From assembly GCA_963169105.1 (NCBI GenBank), contig OY720633.1:156751780-156815779 (forward strand): a stretch of DNA of 64,000 nt, written 5' to 3'. Below, piece after piece: positions 47,601 to 61,404 of this stretch. Both the position numbers and the translations under genes were made by a program. The notes under the pieces are model-generated. The model searched no databases and was not told the origin of the DNA. It was given only the letters and a program-made list of their open reading frames with translations. The DNA comes from Ceriagrion tenellum (lineage: Eukaryota; Arthropoda; Insecta; Odonata; Coenagrionidae). Numbering within the stretch: position 1 is the first letter of the stretch; every line of letters begins with the position of its first letter.

Positions 47601-47812
47601 AAAATATCAGGAAAAGGGTAAAAATTATAATGAAAGGTGAGAGTACAAATGTAAATTTTCTGCTAAATGTATTTCTTATTCTCGATTCCCGCTCATTTTT
47701 TAAATTATTACCAGTGCTGCCTGGATAGAAGAAATTTTTTACCTATCAGTTTGGTAGATAATCTCTCTCATTTGGTCGCTCCTCTTAGTTATTTTAACGC
47801 GATGCCGAAATA

Positions 47813-48520
47813 CGAGGGTTGTCCAGAAAGTAACCTCCGTTCTCGCCTACCGCTAGAAGTATTGGGGGTAGTACCACCATTTTTACATCAGCGTGCGCAC
47901 TGATTCAGTACGCTATTAATTTTGCCAGTACGTGCATCGTACTGCAGTGCGTCTGCGAATTATAACCTCAAATCATTAGCACCGCAATAGAAAATCCCAC
48001 CATGTGTGAAGTGCATATCAATATAAGATTTCTTTGAACAAAAAGTCACTCTGCAGCCAAAATTCATTGTGAATTGCAAAAATTGTAAGAGTAAGAAGAG
48101 CAATCCAAAACAAGCGTCGCGGACTTCTGACATCTGGTGTTCTGTTTGTGCACGACAACGCTCGCCCTCACGCAGCTCGAAAAACAAATGAACTTTTGGC
48201 CAAGTTCAAATGGGAAGTTTTTGACCATCCTCTATTCAGCTTGGACTTTACTCCTAGTGACTTTAATCTCTCTCCTCTTACATGAAAAAGTGGATTGTAT
48301 CCCATGCAGTGGAGTGGTTGGATACATTCCCATGCTGCTAATTTTTATAAAGAGGATATATCAAATATGGTGAAACGCTATGACAAGTGCTTGAACTTGT
48401 TTTAAAACTACGCGAAAAAGTAATGAAAATGTGTAGTGTTAAGTTGCATATAATAAAATAGTTACATTTACACTTGCTAACTTTTTATTTAAAAACAGGT
48501 GACTGTCCGGACGACCTTCG
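47813..48520 (+). mobile_element. mariner element with internal deletion
   Basis: Flanked by TA on both sides (47811-47812, 48521-48522). The termini CGAGGGTTGTCC... and the reverse complement of ...GGACGACCTTCG match at 19 of the first 24 positions. Full-length mariners are about 1.3 kb and this one is 708 bp, so the N-terminal half of the gene has been lost. Confidence 0.88.
48115..48440 (+). pseudogene. mariner transposase C-terminal half
   Basis: From 48115 the frame reads RRGLLTSGVLFVHDNARPHA, then LLAKFKWEVFDHPLF, then TPSDFNLSP. The Asp of HDN and the Asp of PSD are separated by 34 residues, the DD34D signature of mariner. Further on, in other frames, come KSGLYPMQW, AANFYKEDI and VKRYDKCLNL (about 48330-48400), the conserved C-terminus. 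Frameshifts and the missing N-terminal half make it non-functional. Confidence 0.88.
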
Positions 48521-48522
48521 TA

Positions 48523-50495
48523 ATATATATACTCCTTGTTATATACTAGTCACAATGAAACTCACTTGATCTAATATGTTACATTATAACAGCCAAACGT
48601 GAAACCTCCGAGTATAACAGCTACTATGATAAACTTTCCATTAACTTTGTTATACTCTGTATAACTTAGTATGTATTTATTGAAGCCAGCCAATTTTCAC
48701 CGGTAGGTACATATTTGCTTCGTCCATAAATTCTTTCTAAATTTTGTCTCAAATTTTCGAGGCACGTACGAGATATTTCTAATAAAAGCAATGCAGCATC
48801 TCTCCTTTATTTTCGGCGACTTTCTCATTATTCTCTTCGTAAAAACAAGTTTTACAGCGCAAAAAACGCTGCTAAGCCAGTTATTTTCTGCTAAACCTAA
48901 TGCCAAAGTCGTTATTTAACAAGAAAAATGAGATCAATTATGTTTGTTTAGGTGACGCCTAAAGTCATTCTAAACGTGTTGGAACAATTTCTCTTCATAA
49001 CTACATTTTGTTTCCAGTCAGTAACGAAGTCAAGCGTTCAAATACTACTTGTCCATTCAATCCACGTTAATTTAATTTGAACTCCTATCTTTTGATAGAA
49101 ATATTATTAAATGAATTCGCAGAAACCAAGGAACAATGCATAACTTCCTTTTTTGCATCATCTTAGTTTTCCGTTGGTTTCACTCTGCAAATTAAATGAA
49201 AATATAAATATTGCAGATAACTTCAAACAAAATTATGATTTAAAGACTCCATCCCAGCGAGTCTGATAAATAATACGTGCTTCTATAGATAAAACACACA
49301 CTACTCCCCTAATGTAACAAAAGAACGCGTTAGCATTCTCCTCTTGTTTTGTCTCACTTGACTATAGGTTTTCATCCCCTTTGATATTCTTCGCAACAGA
49401 ACGCTGTGATAGCCATGCTGAATTTGTAACACAATGAGCTAAAAGAACGATTTAAAAAAATTATCATGGTAATTAATGGTAATGATAGTCAGCACGTTGA
49501 AAGAATGAAAGAGACCCTCGTGATTTTTTTTACCTGCATTCAAATCATTTTTAAGGTGGTTCCGCGGTAAAAGAACTCTTCTTTCCCGCGACTTTCCTCG
49601 CAAACTGAGCATGAAATTATATCGTGTTAATTAAGAGAAATGAAAGAAACAAGGATAATTAATATTTTTCCTTCTAATACAAATTTCGTTGTAATGAAAC
49701 ATATTTATGAGAAGAAAAACCTCCGGGAATATTTATTAAAAATATATTTAGATGCGCCGTACCGCCTATTTTCTTCGCTAAAGGCTAATTAGAGCTATAA
49801 TTGAAGCAGAAATTTGGTAATTTCGTAGATAAGGCGCTGCAGTCGACGCCAAGAAAAATGTTTTTCCCTGAAATATATTGGCGGAATAATTGCAATTTAT
49901 TTTACTTAAGTTTTGGTTGTCAATAGTGAACACACGTCACCAGAAATAGCAGGTTTTTGTAACAAGTTATATACACCTTTGGAGGTAAGCACTTTTTTTG
50001 TGTGACCGACTCATAAAAGATCCTTTTTAATGCCTTGTTATTTTATTCATGCACAAATTCGACTATATAATTAACACTTGAGGAAACTGTAACAGGACTG
50101 GAGCCGAGTTCTTATTTGAAGTTTGGAATTGTAAATATATGAATTAACATTCATGCAGGCCGACACACTTTTGTTTCAATGAAAACATTTTATTCCCATT
50201 TTCTCCTGGAAATAATTAAAATAAAGGCGATAGTCTCCCTTCGCATATTCTTTACCCAAGATGTTAGGGTATAATCATCGAAACACGGATCGTTAATTTC
50301 TCACGTAACTATTCCACCTACCGGACGTATATTACAGTTTCGTAAAACTTAGACAGAAAAGTTAATCAAAATGTTTCAAGAATTTTTAATTTTATCAATT
50401 AGTATCTTCAAACAATTGAGTCTTTTTCTTCATGATACTTTTTTTCTCTGAGGAACCATGAAAATTTATGATGAATACTCGGTTAAACTGCCATA
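48523..50495. other. AT-rich stretch, nothing recognised
   Basis: Only featureless frames (48697-48906 minus). Confidence 0.45.
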
Positions 50496-50499
50496 AGTG

Positions 50500-50830
50500 G
50501 TAGGAACTTCCCTGCTTCGGGAAATTGTCTCTACTCTAACACGTTCGTGGGTGATTTTCACGGAGGGTGGATGGATAGAGAGGAAGAGAGGGGAGGAGTT
50601 TGGATGGGAAGTTATGGGAATCCACGAAAGAGGCCTCTCTTGCAGCGACACGGCGATTTTCCGGCCATAAGAGTTCCCAGAGAGCGTGTGTCTACCCTCG
50701 ACCCTGCGTCCTCGACTAGTGCGTGTTTGTATGTCCTTCTCCCTTATGTTGGTTGTTGAGAGCGGCAGCAGTCGTCCCACATCCGCTTTGATAGAGCTGT
50801 AGTGGCAGTAGGGGTAGGAGAAGCACGTTA
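50500..50830. other. GC-richer, purine-skewed island
   Basis: The plus strand is G/A-rich at 50555-50640 (GGTGGATGGATAGAGAGG). A 104-codon minus frame (50466-50780) and a 70-codon plus frame overlap, and neither resembles a family. Confidence 0.35.
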
Positions 50831-50834
50831 CACT

Positions 50835-53800
50835 CTCCGGCTGGTCGAGATTTCTAGCTAAAATTGAAAATAGCCCTGCCGAACGAGTCAGTAAATCAGG
50901 CAGCTATGCCAGTGTCAAGAGATGAGTAAAACCTAATTTGAAATCAGTTGATTCGTAAACATTGGAATTTCCCTCAGGAAAGGTTTTTCTTCAGAGGCGC
51001 TTTCAACGAGAAAAAATTGACCTCATTTCACGTTTATTGAAACTAAAATCCTCAGTTTAAGGTAGTTTGAGCGAAATATCACTTTACCTTGAAATCAATG
51101 AATTTGGCCTAATTTTAAAGAAAAATGTATCACCCTTCCATTGTCATAAAAATGCAACCCCTTCCCGCATTACTATGCGAGATATTACCCAAACAATACC
51201 CGCCCTTTTATATTGGAAATAATACGTGTATGCACTCCGGTGAGACCTTACATTAAAAATAAGGCATTTTCTACACTTAGACCTCGTTAAAAAATCAACT
51301 GTGTGCAGTTTGTGTGTTTTCTCAACTATTTTTGAAAATTTATCATATTGTTACCGCAGTAAATTCTTCGGAATCACAATAAACCTTCCATTTTGATGGA
51401 ATTTTAAACGTAACTTGTGAACAAAATGAGTCAAGTGAAAGACTTTTTTTAGATATTTTCATTTGGCTACTTACGATTTCTGTCATGTAAAACTAAATTA
51501 TTGCACCACTAATTTTTTTAATATTTCATTCGTGTGTCTCACAGTTGGTGAAATTAAAACTTATATGTCTAATATGGTCTTTATTATGATAAGAGAACTA
51601 TCTCGCTCGTACTGCCTTAACTATATATATTGAGGTTATTGCAGTTTGGTGGGTACCCATACATACCCTCCCTATTTTTTCAGAATTTCTACACTATCGC
51701 AAATCGCTTCGGAAGTTTCTCATTTAGGTGGCAATTCAATAAATTACGCGCGCATTGACACAAGTATTTTAATGGTGTTTAGATACATATAATAAAAATT
51801 TAGGCTATGAGTCTTCTTTACCTATGATGGTCATCAGCATTTAATTCTACAAGCTTCAGAGGGGCTGAATCAATTACGTTCACAAAATATATTGCCCCAT
51901 AAAAATTATACAATCCATATCCATGAATTGAATAACATAGCAATAATGATAATAAATTGCAAAATATTACCCAATGAAAATTTTCTCCACCTTGGTTATC
52001 GACATGACTTTCCCCAAAAATATTGTACAATCTTCGCAGGTAAGACTAGAACTGTCTATTACTGACTACTGACTATGGCCAACATGGAGAGAAACATGAT
52101 CATTTACAGCTCCTGTTTTCAGTCCGAAGTCTTCGCTAGTTATCTGCTCCAAATAAATCTAAAATACTCTGTAAATGTAACAGGTAACTCTCCCATCAAA
52201 ACATCGGCAGATGCATATTTTGAGCCCTGGAAAGTCCTCAGAGCCTCTACTAACGTCATTAACCGGAATAGTAATGTTTTCTCTGTCGAATTAGGCCACA
52301 ATTTCTTACTCATACGATAGGCATGAGGAAAGAAAAAAATTTAAATCAGGGAGTAACGATTAGAATCTGAAAAGAGATAGCAAAGATCACAGGGAGATTC
52401 AGCAAGCAAAGTGTATTACTTATAAATACAGAGAATAAGCGTAAAGAGTTCAATGAGAAAAAATGATAACTCTCGCGGGTGGCTACCAAAAAGCATTACA
52501 AAAGTTTTTGACGCTCTATTATCTCGGAGACTCAGTAGTAAAGTAAACATTTTTGAAAATAACAGGAATTGACAGTAACTTCTGAGGAAAAACAGAGGCC
52601 AATAAATCGCCCTACTCAATGTATCAATCCAAAATACACAATACTGGAAACTGAGGTAAATTTGTAGATTTTGGCTTTTATTCGCTCACCTTCCACTTGC
52701 AAGTCGTCTCATATCTCTCCAACGTAAAATTTCTGCTCCCCAGCAAGACACTTTTGGCAAAAACACAACGCTTAAACGAGTTTGTTTAACTTATAAAGAC
52801 AAATGTGGAGTGATTCATGGGGTAACTAAACTTCTTGCCAAAGTATCGATCAGAAAAAATATAATGTATTTTAAAAAGGCCGTTAGTCAGACTTCAAGAC
52901 AAATTGATGGAGATTGTACCATTTTAATAAATTTTACTGATGCGGTATAAGGAATACTTCATAAACCTGCGAAAATTTTTTTTTTAATATAATTATGTTT
53001 ACGTACACATTGAAATATCAAAAATAGGTTTCTTCACCACACCAATGTCTACGGCGTTTTCTGCTATCAGTAGTCTGGGTAGCGTATTGCGAGTAATTTA
53101 TTTGTAATTTAATGTATTATTTCCCTTAGAATGCGACGAAGTGCTCAATAGCCATTGATGAAAATGAATTCATGATGAATAACATTCTTACCTGAAGTAA
53201 GAATGAAAAGTAAAAGCACTTTGCAAATGTTTTAGCAAAGGATGAAGAGAAATCTTTTGGAGGTTATTTCTCATTTTAGTCTTAATCTTTATCATTATGC
53301 TGTATTGGAAACAAATTACCATACACTATATTTCAGGTATATTCTATAAATCTGGTGCGCGAGTTCTTTCGGTTCGGAGAATCATGTCCTCAATAGAAAA
53401 CAGATTTAAAAATACACTTATAGTCTTCTAATGCACAAATATCTAAAATATGTAACTTATAGCCACTATTCAACTATTTAGACTGAGTCTAAAGAGCGCA
53501 TCATAATAATATGTCCTCACAAAACATCCTTTGAAACAAAATCTCCCAACCCAACCTTTGCTGTATAATCCAGGTTCTATGCATCAACAAACCATCTCAA
53601 GGATTAGCATTTTCCAGTAAGCCACCAAGAGCAAACTTCAAAATAATCCTTAGTAGTTTCGGACCACAGATAAAATTTACAACAGAATCTAGCTAAAGAG
53701 TAGGCAGAAAGGGATCAAAGAGAAACTCAAACTTGAGCAAATCCATTTTAGGTTAAACTCCAATTTATCTGGATTATCCATCAGCTGCAACAGAGCCAAC

Positions 53801-56800
53801 ACCGGAAGACAACTAGGTAAGATCAATTTATATTCTGCATGAAAAAAAGAGTAAAAAAGACTTTTAGTCGTGAGTTTTTCCAAAGGCATTATCTTTGCAA
53901 TTTTTTGCCGTAATCAGTACGTTTAAAAACATCATGATGCATGCATATGGTGTAACCTAGCAATATAAATAGAGATTTTACAACAGGTAATAACAAAAAT
54001 ATCAGTGAGCAGAGCGCCACAACAAATTACTAATACGGCATGACAATAATTGTCATCTGGTTCTTTTCCAAGGCAAAAACAAGAAGTAAACTTTGTTTAC
54101 AAATTCTGAGTTAGACAAGTTAGCATTCTTTAAATACTGAATTTCATATATTTTATGTTCACCATAATAATTCTTTCAAGCTAATACTAGGAAAAGTCAT
54201 TCAAAATTAATCCTCTATCAAAAATAATCTGAACTGTTACCAATTAATTAATCCAACAAGTAAGAGTAAACCGAAACGAAAAAGAGGAAACTAGGCGGAG
54301 AAAAATCATTGGATATTTAGCTAAAAATGTAGAGGACGAATGTTAATGATCTTTGACAATTTTAATTTTAATTTACTGCTATCCCTCGAAAACTTTAATT
54401 AGTATTTTTTTAAGTTTCCCGATTAACGCTGCAGTAATCGGTACAAAAAATATGTAAATATTATTTTATAACGAAAGAATTTGTGATCTGAAATTGAATC
54501 TTCAATTGCTCTTTGATACAAGTCACAGTTAAATAAATTTAATGAGTAAAATTGAGTACAAAAACTGAGTAAAATTGACTGTAGACTGCGGATTAAGTTG
54601 CAAGTATAATGGTGAGAGCCAGTGACGGACATTTTAGTGTTTTTAGAGAACAGCTCACTAAACCATTGATCAATTATGCGAATTATCCAAACTGAATTAT
54701 TCACAAGTGCATAAGAGACCTAGAATACATGGTTCCATACATGTAGATTTTCAATTAAACGCAAAGTTATACGCTACATATTTTATTAATTGATATTAAA
54801 AATATCTTGGATACATGCCGAATAAATAACACGTATTTAGAATGATTTCTCGCGCCGTAAAACTAAGTAATGGTTCCATAAAGAGAACAATATAATTTTT
54901 GCGTCATATAAGTTTCTACATGTATGGTCATTTCCACCGTAAAACAGATACACTTAGGTAAATTGTGCTCCAAGAATTGGTTTTGATTTCTTGAAAAGAT
55001 ATTTAATTTTGGACTCGATGGTTAAGTATTACCACTCAAACCACCTCAACTTTCCCTAATAACAAACTTTCAATCATCATCCAAGTTGATGTGTATCGCG
55101 ATAACTTCAATATTATTGAAAAACATCAAACTAGATGTTATAGCGGCTTTCATCAATGCAAACAATTTGTACAAACTAGCTACACTATTCCCTGCAGTCC
55201 CAAGTAGCAAGATTCATATTCATTGGGGTGGGATATTTGTGATGTATACCCATTGACGGCTATCAGAGTCCTTATCATAATTTCAAGTCTCAGCTACAAT
55301 TAATCTAAAGAGCTGCGCACTTAAGACTATTGTTTCTTGTAACTTCTTTATTTAGAACATATTGCGCACTAAAGGCATAATTTTCCAAAAGATACGCTCC
55401 CACATTTTAAAATTATTTCATTTTCAAATCAGTCAGTTGCCATCAGAAGAAAGAATCAAATAGCACTATCCTATGATACTTATTTTATGTTCATAATATT
55501 ATGTTTAGCAGAACTCACATATATCTACATATGTATATAAGTCTATAGATTTACACAAAAGACTGAAAATATGATAAAATAATCCCAATAGGCCTACTGT
55601 TCCCCAATACATTCTCGAGATGTACAACCCAATAGAGTACTTTCTAGTATGGCCTGAAAATTTTTTTGTTCCTTTAGTTTTCTTCTTACCGATACTACAT
55701 TTCCATCCTTATTTGTGTCACTCACCAGCATGAAAATCACATTATCCTTATCCTTGTATTTAGTGACTGCGGGATTTTAGGAGAGGAGTCATCACTTTTC
55801 GAAACAATCTTTCTCCTCTGTCCTGACAATCTGCTATTAATTATTATGAGACATGCACTGAAAAATGAAAAGATAGGCAGTTTGCGGAAAATCAGATGTT
55901 CATATCGTTCACGAATTATGAGAATTTTTACGCGAATCTACTGTGCAAAATTATATTTTATGGTGCCAATCTTATTCGGAAGATTGTTCTAATTGACATG
56001 AATTAAATCTTCGTGATGTGTAATTATTTCGACACAAGCTATTCACTGTCTGAGTGAGATAATACTTTGCTTAGTTGACGCAAGTGAACATTTCATATTG
56101 AATCATTCGTTTACGAAGTAATCATTTTGACTAATATTTAGTAAATTAAATATCATATTAGACCATCTCAAATTTTGGAAAATAATAATTATACATGAAT
56201 GAACAATAACCAATACCTCACTAATATACGAAAACATGTAAATCCTGGAAATTTTCTTTTTTAATGGGCAACAAGATAGTTCATCATGATATAAACCGGA
56301 CGAAGACTATAATACTGCTCACAATGGAAACGAAGGATAAGAATAGATGCTATACGTCATTTTAAAGATAAGTAAGTGAATTACACTATGAAGGACAGGC
56401 AATTAGACTCAGATTGGCGTAAATAAGTTGGAAATTCGGGGGAAAATTAAAATATTCAAAGCTTTAAATCAGCAACCCAGTTGATGATCGAGGAATTTTT
56501 CCTTTAAAACAGGTTTCCGGGCGGCTATGGGGACAAATTCCATGTGTTTGGGTTCAAATCCTGGTTATTGTAGAATATTTGCAGCTGAATCCCGACCAAA
56601 TCTTGAGTAGAATAAGAAATAACTTAAACTGTAGTACCGTAAACCGGGGTGAAGATGGTTAGCGTGGAAAAGATAGTAAAAACATAAAAAATTCAAAATT
56701 GGATGGATGCAAATGGAGGATGGTGATAGATAATGGTGGTTTGTTTATGCACCATAAAGAGGTTGAAAAAAACTAGAGAGCCCTTGCACTGCCATGAAAA

Positions 56801-57045
56801 TAAAACCTTTGACGTAGTAAGACAGACCAATAGTTACATGTGATCGGATTCGGAAGGGAGGAAACAGAGTAAAATAATGAATCTACACAACGGACATGTG
56901 AGACATGCGAAGGTAATCAACTAGTTTCCAACGGAGATGCGTCTGAGAACTTTTAATTCAAACCTTCTTCTTGAATACGGTCTGCTTCGCTGGTCTTAGG
57001 ATTATAAGAGCAATATAGGAAAAGGGAGAAGGCCTCTGATTTCAC
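50835..57045. other. Long AT-rich stretch, nothing recognised
   Basis: Frames at 52075-52320 (plus), 53689-53889 and 54423-54704 (minus) are featureless. A GGTTCAAATCC box occurs at 56549-56559 without a tRNA cloverleaf. ACCGTAAACCGGGGTGAAG at 56636-56654 looks like a transposon terminus motif, but I found no partner. Confidence 0.4.
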
Positions 57046-57049
57046 AAGG

Positions 57050-57610
57050 GTCTCTTCCTTCACACAACGCCCGCCGATTCCTTTATCCTCTCCCGCAATG
57101 TGTTTCCACTTTCACCCTCGACTCTTCGCTCTTCACTCCATTCAAAGCGAGCGAGAGGGGGAAACCCCCTCTTGGCCTTGGCTTCCCTCCAGAGCCTCTC
57201 CCTCCCTCTTTTGACCCAGCATACGCCTTTCTCTTTATCTCTCTGATGGGTCAAACCGTTCACGCGTTCTCGCTCTCCCACCTCCCATACCCCTGGGCTT
57301 CCTCCCCAGACACCCCTGACCCCTCGCCATCCCCACCGGGAACACCCCCGCGCACTCCCCGAAATGAGCCAAAAACCCTTTTCTGCTCTCAACCGCTCCA
57401 AATCCTGCGCGGGATGTCATTCCCTTGTACCACTCGCGCATTTTTCGTTCTCTCGTACGGTATTCTTTCTTCCGTCACCCTGCCCCACCTCCTTGATTCC
57501 TTTTTTTCACACTTTCACTCAGTATTTCTACCCTCCCTCATTTTTTCTCTCTCTACCTTGTCCGTACTTGAATTACACCCCTTCACCCGGTCCCCTCTCG
57601 AGCTGATTTA
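57050..57610. other. C/T-rich, GC-elevated island
   Basis: Strong strand skew: the plus strand is C/T-rich from 57070 to 57590, so minus frames are Gly/Arg/Glu-rich (57060-57401, 113 codons) and plus frames Pro/Ser/Phe-rich (57246-57611, 121 codons). Such long mirrored frames are a compositional effect. A promoter, 5' untranslated exon or repeat are possible. Confidence 0.4.
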
Positions 57611-57614
57611 AATT

Positions 57615-60600
57615 AATTACGCCGATTTGGAATCGGATACTAAATGAATTGCGTGGTCAAGGTTTTACACCTTCGTCGACCAAAGTCTGTGTCGCAAAGC
57701 CCCGTCAAGGAGCGACGGCCGGAATTAAATTAGTACAAGAGGGATATGTATTTAAAATTAAACACTTAAAACAATATTAAACCATAGAAATGGACGAATA
57801 TCAGAAACACCTGAGGGAAATTAAATGACATCCATATGTAAGCATTTTAACGAATAACAAATGCCTTGAGGTGGTTGTAGCGATTTTTGTTTTCATAAAT
57901 TCTTGCGAGCAACTGTGCTGATGCGCTACCTATTGTGATATCTAGAGTTTTATTGATAATTTTGCATCATTTCTACTTGGTTGTAAGTAATTTAACGGTA
58001 ATGACGAAATAAAACGTGTACTTTGCCACAAAATAAAATTATCTTCTGTCCCGGGTTTCAATATTAATATTTCACCTTCAGAATGTTGCACTTTTTTCAT
58101 TCATTCTTCGAATCTTGCGATTCAACGCTATTTTACGCGCAATTTCATGGCATACGGTATATTTATTCCGTAATAAGGTGATAGCATATGAATAAATTTT
58201 CCTAAAAAGACTAAATAAGGCATTTTCACCAATATTACATCTGCTCACAAACGCCAAGGTGTCACGCCGATCATAATGTTCGAAAAAGCACATATCTATT
58301 TAAAGATAATTCTGAGTGAATTCCGAGCACTGCGCATAAATGTCAAGTCAAAAATTCTTTAATAGAGGAAAATGTGAGCATACATTACCTGCACCATTTC
58401 TATTACTGCCTGTACTATGGTGCATTTCAACAAGTACACAGATATACGTACATGAATTGTTGTTCATGAATTTTTAGGATTTCTTATAAACCAATCAGTG
58501 TGGTTCCAATGGCCCAGAATCACCGCTCCAGGTCCTTAAAGTAAATTTTCATGTGCCTTATGGCCCTCCGGCAGTAATAGGTATAACATGCACATATTTG
58601 ATTTTCATGTCACAGTTCATGCAAGTGATATACGCAGTTGTGAGCCTATATCTGCTAGCAAGCAGTTCACTACAAGTTAGTACTAGTTCGCCATAAATTA
58701 ACTGTCATGCTGTACTACATTTGTACACACTACAAAGGACAAAGTTTATAGTACGCAAAATACTCTCTGATTAAACTAAAAACTCACAAATATAAAGTAG
58801 CTACTTTTATGTCCATAAAACAACACTCCATTTCTCTAATTCGTGACTCCATTTCGTGAAAATCTCATTTATCAAAAATGTGGCTGCACACAAAACATGA
58901 AATCTGGAACACATTGCGTAATATATGATAGAATAACAAAAGTTTACACTGTTCTTAAATATAATGATTAAAAAAAGAGCATTTTAGCACCTTAAAAGGA
59001 GTAAATACATCATAATTATTGTATAAATAATCTGGTGGCTGAGAAAGAGATGAGTAACGACCCAGACGGAAATGTATAAGATTGACTTTGAACCTCGGAG
59101 AGCCAACAAAAAAGTAAATTGTTTCCTAATTATCTCATGAAAAACCTTACTATCCACCAACACAATAAGAAATGTATTCCTTAAAATGTCCCCGGATTAC
59201 AAGGAAAGTTAAGAAAGGCGTAGTTATAACCTCAGGCGCTACTTTGGAGCCCAAGGGGTGGCTGGATGGCTGGTCTCTATAAAGTATCCCACTTAAGAAC
59301 AACCATCTGGCTTTCGATACTTAGCCTTGAAATCATAGTTCTATATAATTTGTCCGTCTATCGCATATAAGTCTATAGGTCATCACGAGACCGTAGGTGC
59401 TACTTGACTCAGCGGAATGGTTCTTCGGAAGTCGATTTTTACAAGCAATTTGGAAATTCAAATTTATGAATAAAATATGAATTTTTTTCCTGGGTGTTTG
59501 CAAATTAATAAGCTGATAAGTTGGTGACATTGTATATTAATATTTATGATTGCGACTCCACAATTATTACAGTGGTTCTCTCGCATATACTATCTAACTT
59601 TAGGAAATAATGATTACAAGTAAATAACTGAGCTACGAAGTCACATCATGATGTCATACAACATTAAAATCGGCCAGAAAACAACTATGTTAAAACATTA
59701 TGGAATAATGCAGGACACAAATGCTTACCCAATAATCACTAACAGTAAACAAACTTTTTGACTTGCTCATTATTCATAAATCATCAAAATGAACACATTC
59801 TAGGGCAGAGAATGTTAAAATTTTGACAAGATAGATTTTTGCCGTATTACAGAAATGAAAATTGGTCAAATTCGGTAATTTTAATGTAACCACCCATATG
59901 CCACTTCAAACCATTTGAATAAAACTACAGAACATTGAAACAATCTTTGAGTTGTGGAAACACAAAGTTTAATCCTAAACAAGATGACATTTTTCAGTAT
60001 TTTCAAAATATACAACGTTAAACTGAGTAAAAGGGTTATCGTATTGAATAATATAGTAAGAACATCATTTTAGTAAAACGGTCCCCACCATTGATACCTT
60101 TAACGTATATACAAACGCATATGGTAAAGCATTCATGCGTAATGAATAATGTTTCACTACATAAAATGATCAGAGAAGATCAATCAATGTCAGCTAATAT
60201 CACATACCTTTATTCGTAATGCACAATATTTATAAAAGTAATCATTATTTTCGACAGCAAGAATAAATGATAAGAATAATGTTACGATATTCCGAAAGAT
60301 AATATTGATTATTAGTTATTAGAAAGCCGAAAGATAATATTGATTATTAGTTAAAATTGAACACTTAAAAATCCAGAAAAAATAATTTTTAATGTCAGAA
60401 GTATTCAGAGAATTTTCTTTGCCATGGAATGCACATACTTTGAAAAAATAAGCTTAATCAGGAAATTAATAATGAAAATTCGATGCATGCGGAGTCCACA
60501 CCTAACTAAGCCTTCCTTCCATTCTGAAGTTTTGATTGCGTAAAACATTTCATTTTCATATTTTTGAATTGGCAGAAAAACAATAGGAAATGACCCACTC

Positions 60601-60815
60601 ATAAAGAAGGAAACATAAATTATGTCAAATTCACAACGCGTCAACCTTTTTACTCCTCTGTCATCAACAAAATTATTTGTCATGTCCTGCATTGCTTTTT
60701 CAGACTCTAACATATTTTCATAGTGGTTATTTCTCTTCTTCAACCCTTCATGGCAGAGAATAAGGCTTTCTGGGACATATAATCCAAGCGAGAAAGCATT
60801 GACTTTGGGATTTCA
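57615..60815. other. AT-rich stretch with one short tandem repeat
   Basis: CCGAAAGATAATATTGATTA is repeated near 60292 and 60326, the only structure seen. The minus frame 60405-60743 (112 codons) has no recognised domain. Confidence 0.4.
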
Positions 60816-60819
60816 GCGA

Positions 60820-61325
60820 AATTACAGGCCCTCAGTTCCCGTGAACACGTCTTGACCATTTGGTCGATGGAGCCTGCCAGTGTTTGTCTGTGCGTGGGCA
60901 AGTTTTGCGGGGGTTACTTCGTGCTTGTTTGCGTGCATTTCGCCGGCACGCCCCCCGAATAGCAAGTAGAAAACTAGTCCACTCCACCGCACTGTATAGG
61001 AGACCGAGGATATTGACGACAGTGCGTTGATTTGTAGTCCAAACACGAGTCCGTAAACTCCTTCAGCTCCACTTCAGTTTTACGTTCAGAGCGTGTTGCG
61101 GTCGATTTCCGCCACTACTCCCTTTCTGCAAGATTATACGGTTTCGCTTTCCCCGGATAAAACCATAACCCTCACGGATGGACTCTCGAGGGTGTATCGG
61201 CAAGATACAAGGTAGAATGCAGCGGTGTGTGTAGCCTTTTGGTTTAGGGATTGAGCCGTCACATAAGTGAGCAAAATTTTGGTTATTGCGGAGGAAGGAC
61301 GCTTTGTGAATTGACTTAGGCTTCA
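60820..61325. other. GC-richer segment upstream of a hammerhead-like motif
   Basis: Clearly richer in G and C than its flanks, with minus frames 60822-61046 and 61063-61326 (74 and 87 codons) that resemble nothing I know. It lies where a Penelope-like body would be expected upstream of the motif at 61363, but I could not find RT or GIY-YIG motifs on the plus strand. Confidence 0.35.
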
Positions 61326-61362
61326 TAATATCCGAAACAACAGTCTTAATCTTTAGTTAGGA

Positions 61363-61402
61363 CCTGATGATGCCGACTGGAACGCCGGAAAAACAGTCGT
61401 CC
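61363..61402 (+). ncRNA. Hammerhead-ribozyme-like motif, third copy
   Basis: CTGATGA, spacer T, helix II positions GCCGAC / GCCGGA with loop TGGAAC, then AAAAC, AGTC, GTC. It aligns without gaps over 40 nt with the copy at 34034-34073. Two helix II pairs differ on both sides (T-A to C-G and A-T to G-C), keeping the stem. GAAA has become AAAA and two pairs are lost, so activity is doubtful. Downstream, ACCGCGAAAACC (about 61454) resembles the Penelope-like 3' end motif ACCGCGGAAGCC. Confidence 0.5.
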
Positions 61403-61404
61403 AC

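Noticed and set aside
48137..48373. 78-codon hydrophobic frame as a membrane protein
   Set aside because: It is an out-of-frame reading of the mariner transposase fragment, whose true frame shows family motifs.
56530..56580. tRNA or Pol III promoter suggested by GGTTCAAATCC
   Set aside because: No convincing A box, no acceptor or anticodon stem, and the T-arm relies on several G-U pairs.
57060..57611. Overlapping 113-codon and 121-codon frames on opposite strands as genes
   Set aside because: Mirror images of a C/T-skewed tract; amino-acid composition follows the skew.
61363..61402. Calling this copy an active ribozyme
   Set aside because: The GAAA core is AAAA and helix II has two mismatches; only homology to the family is claimed.
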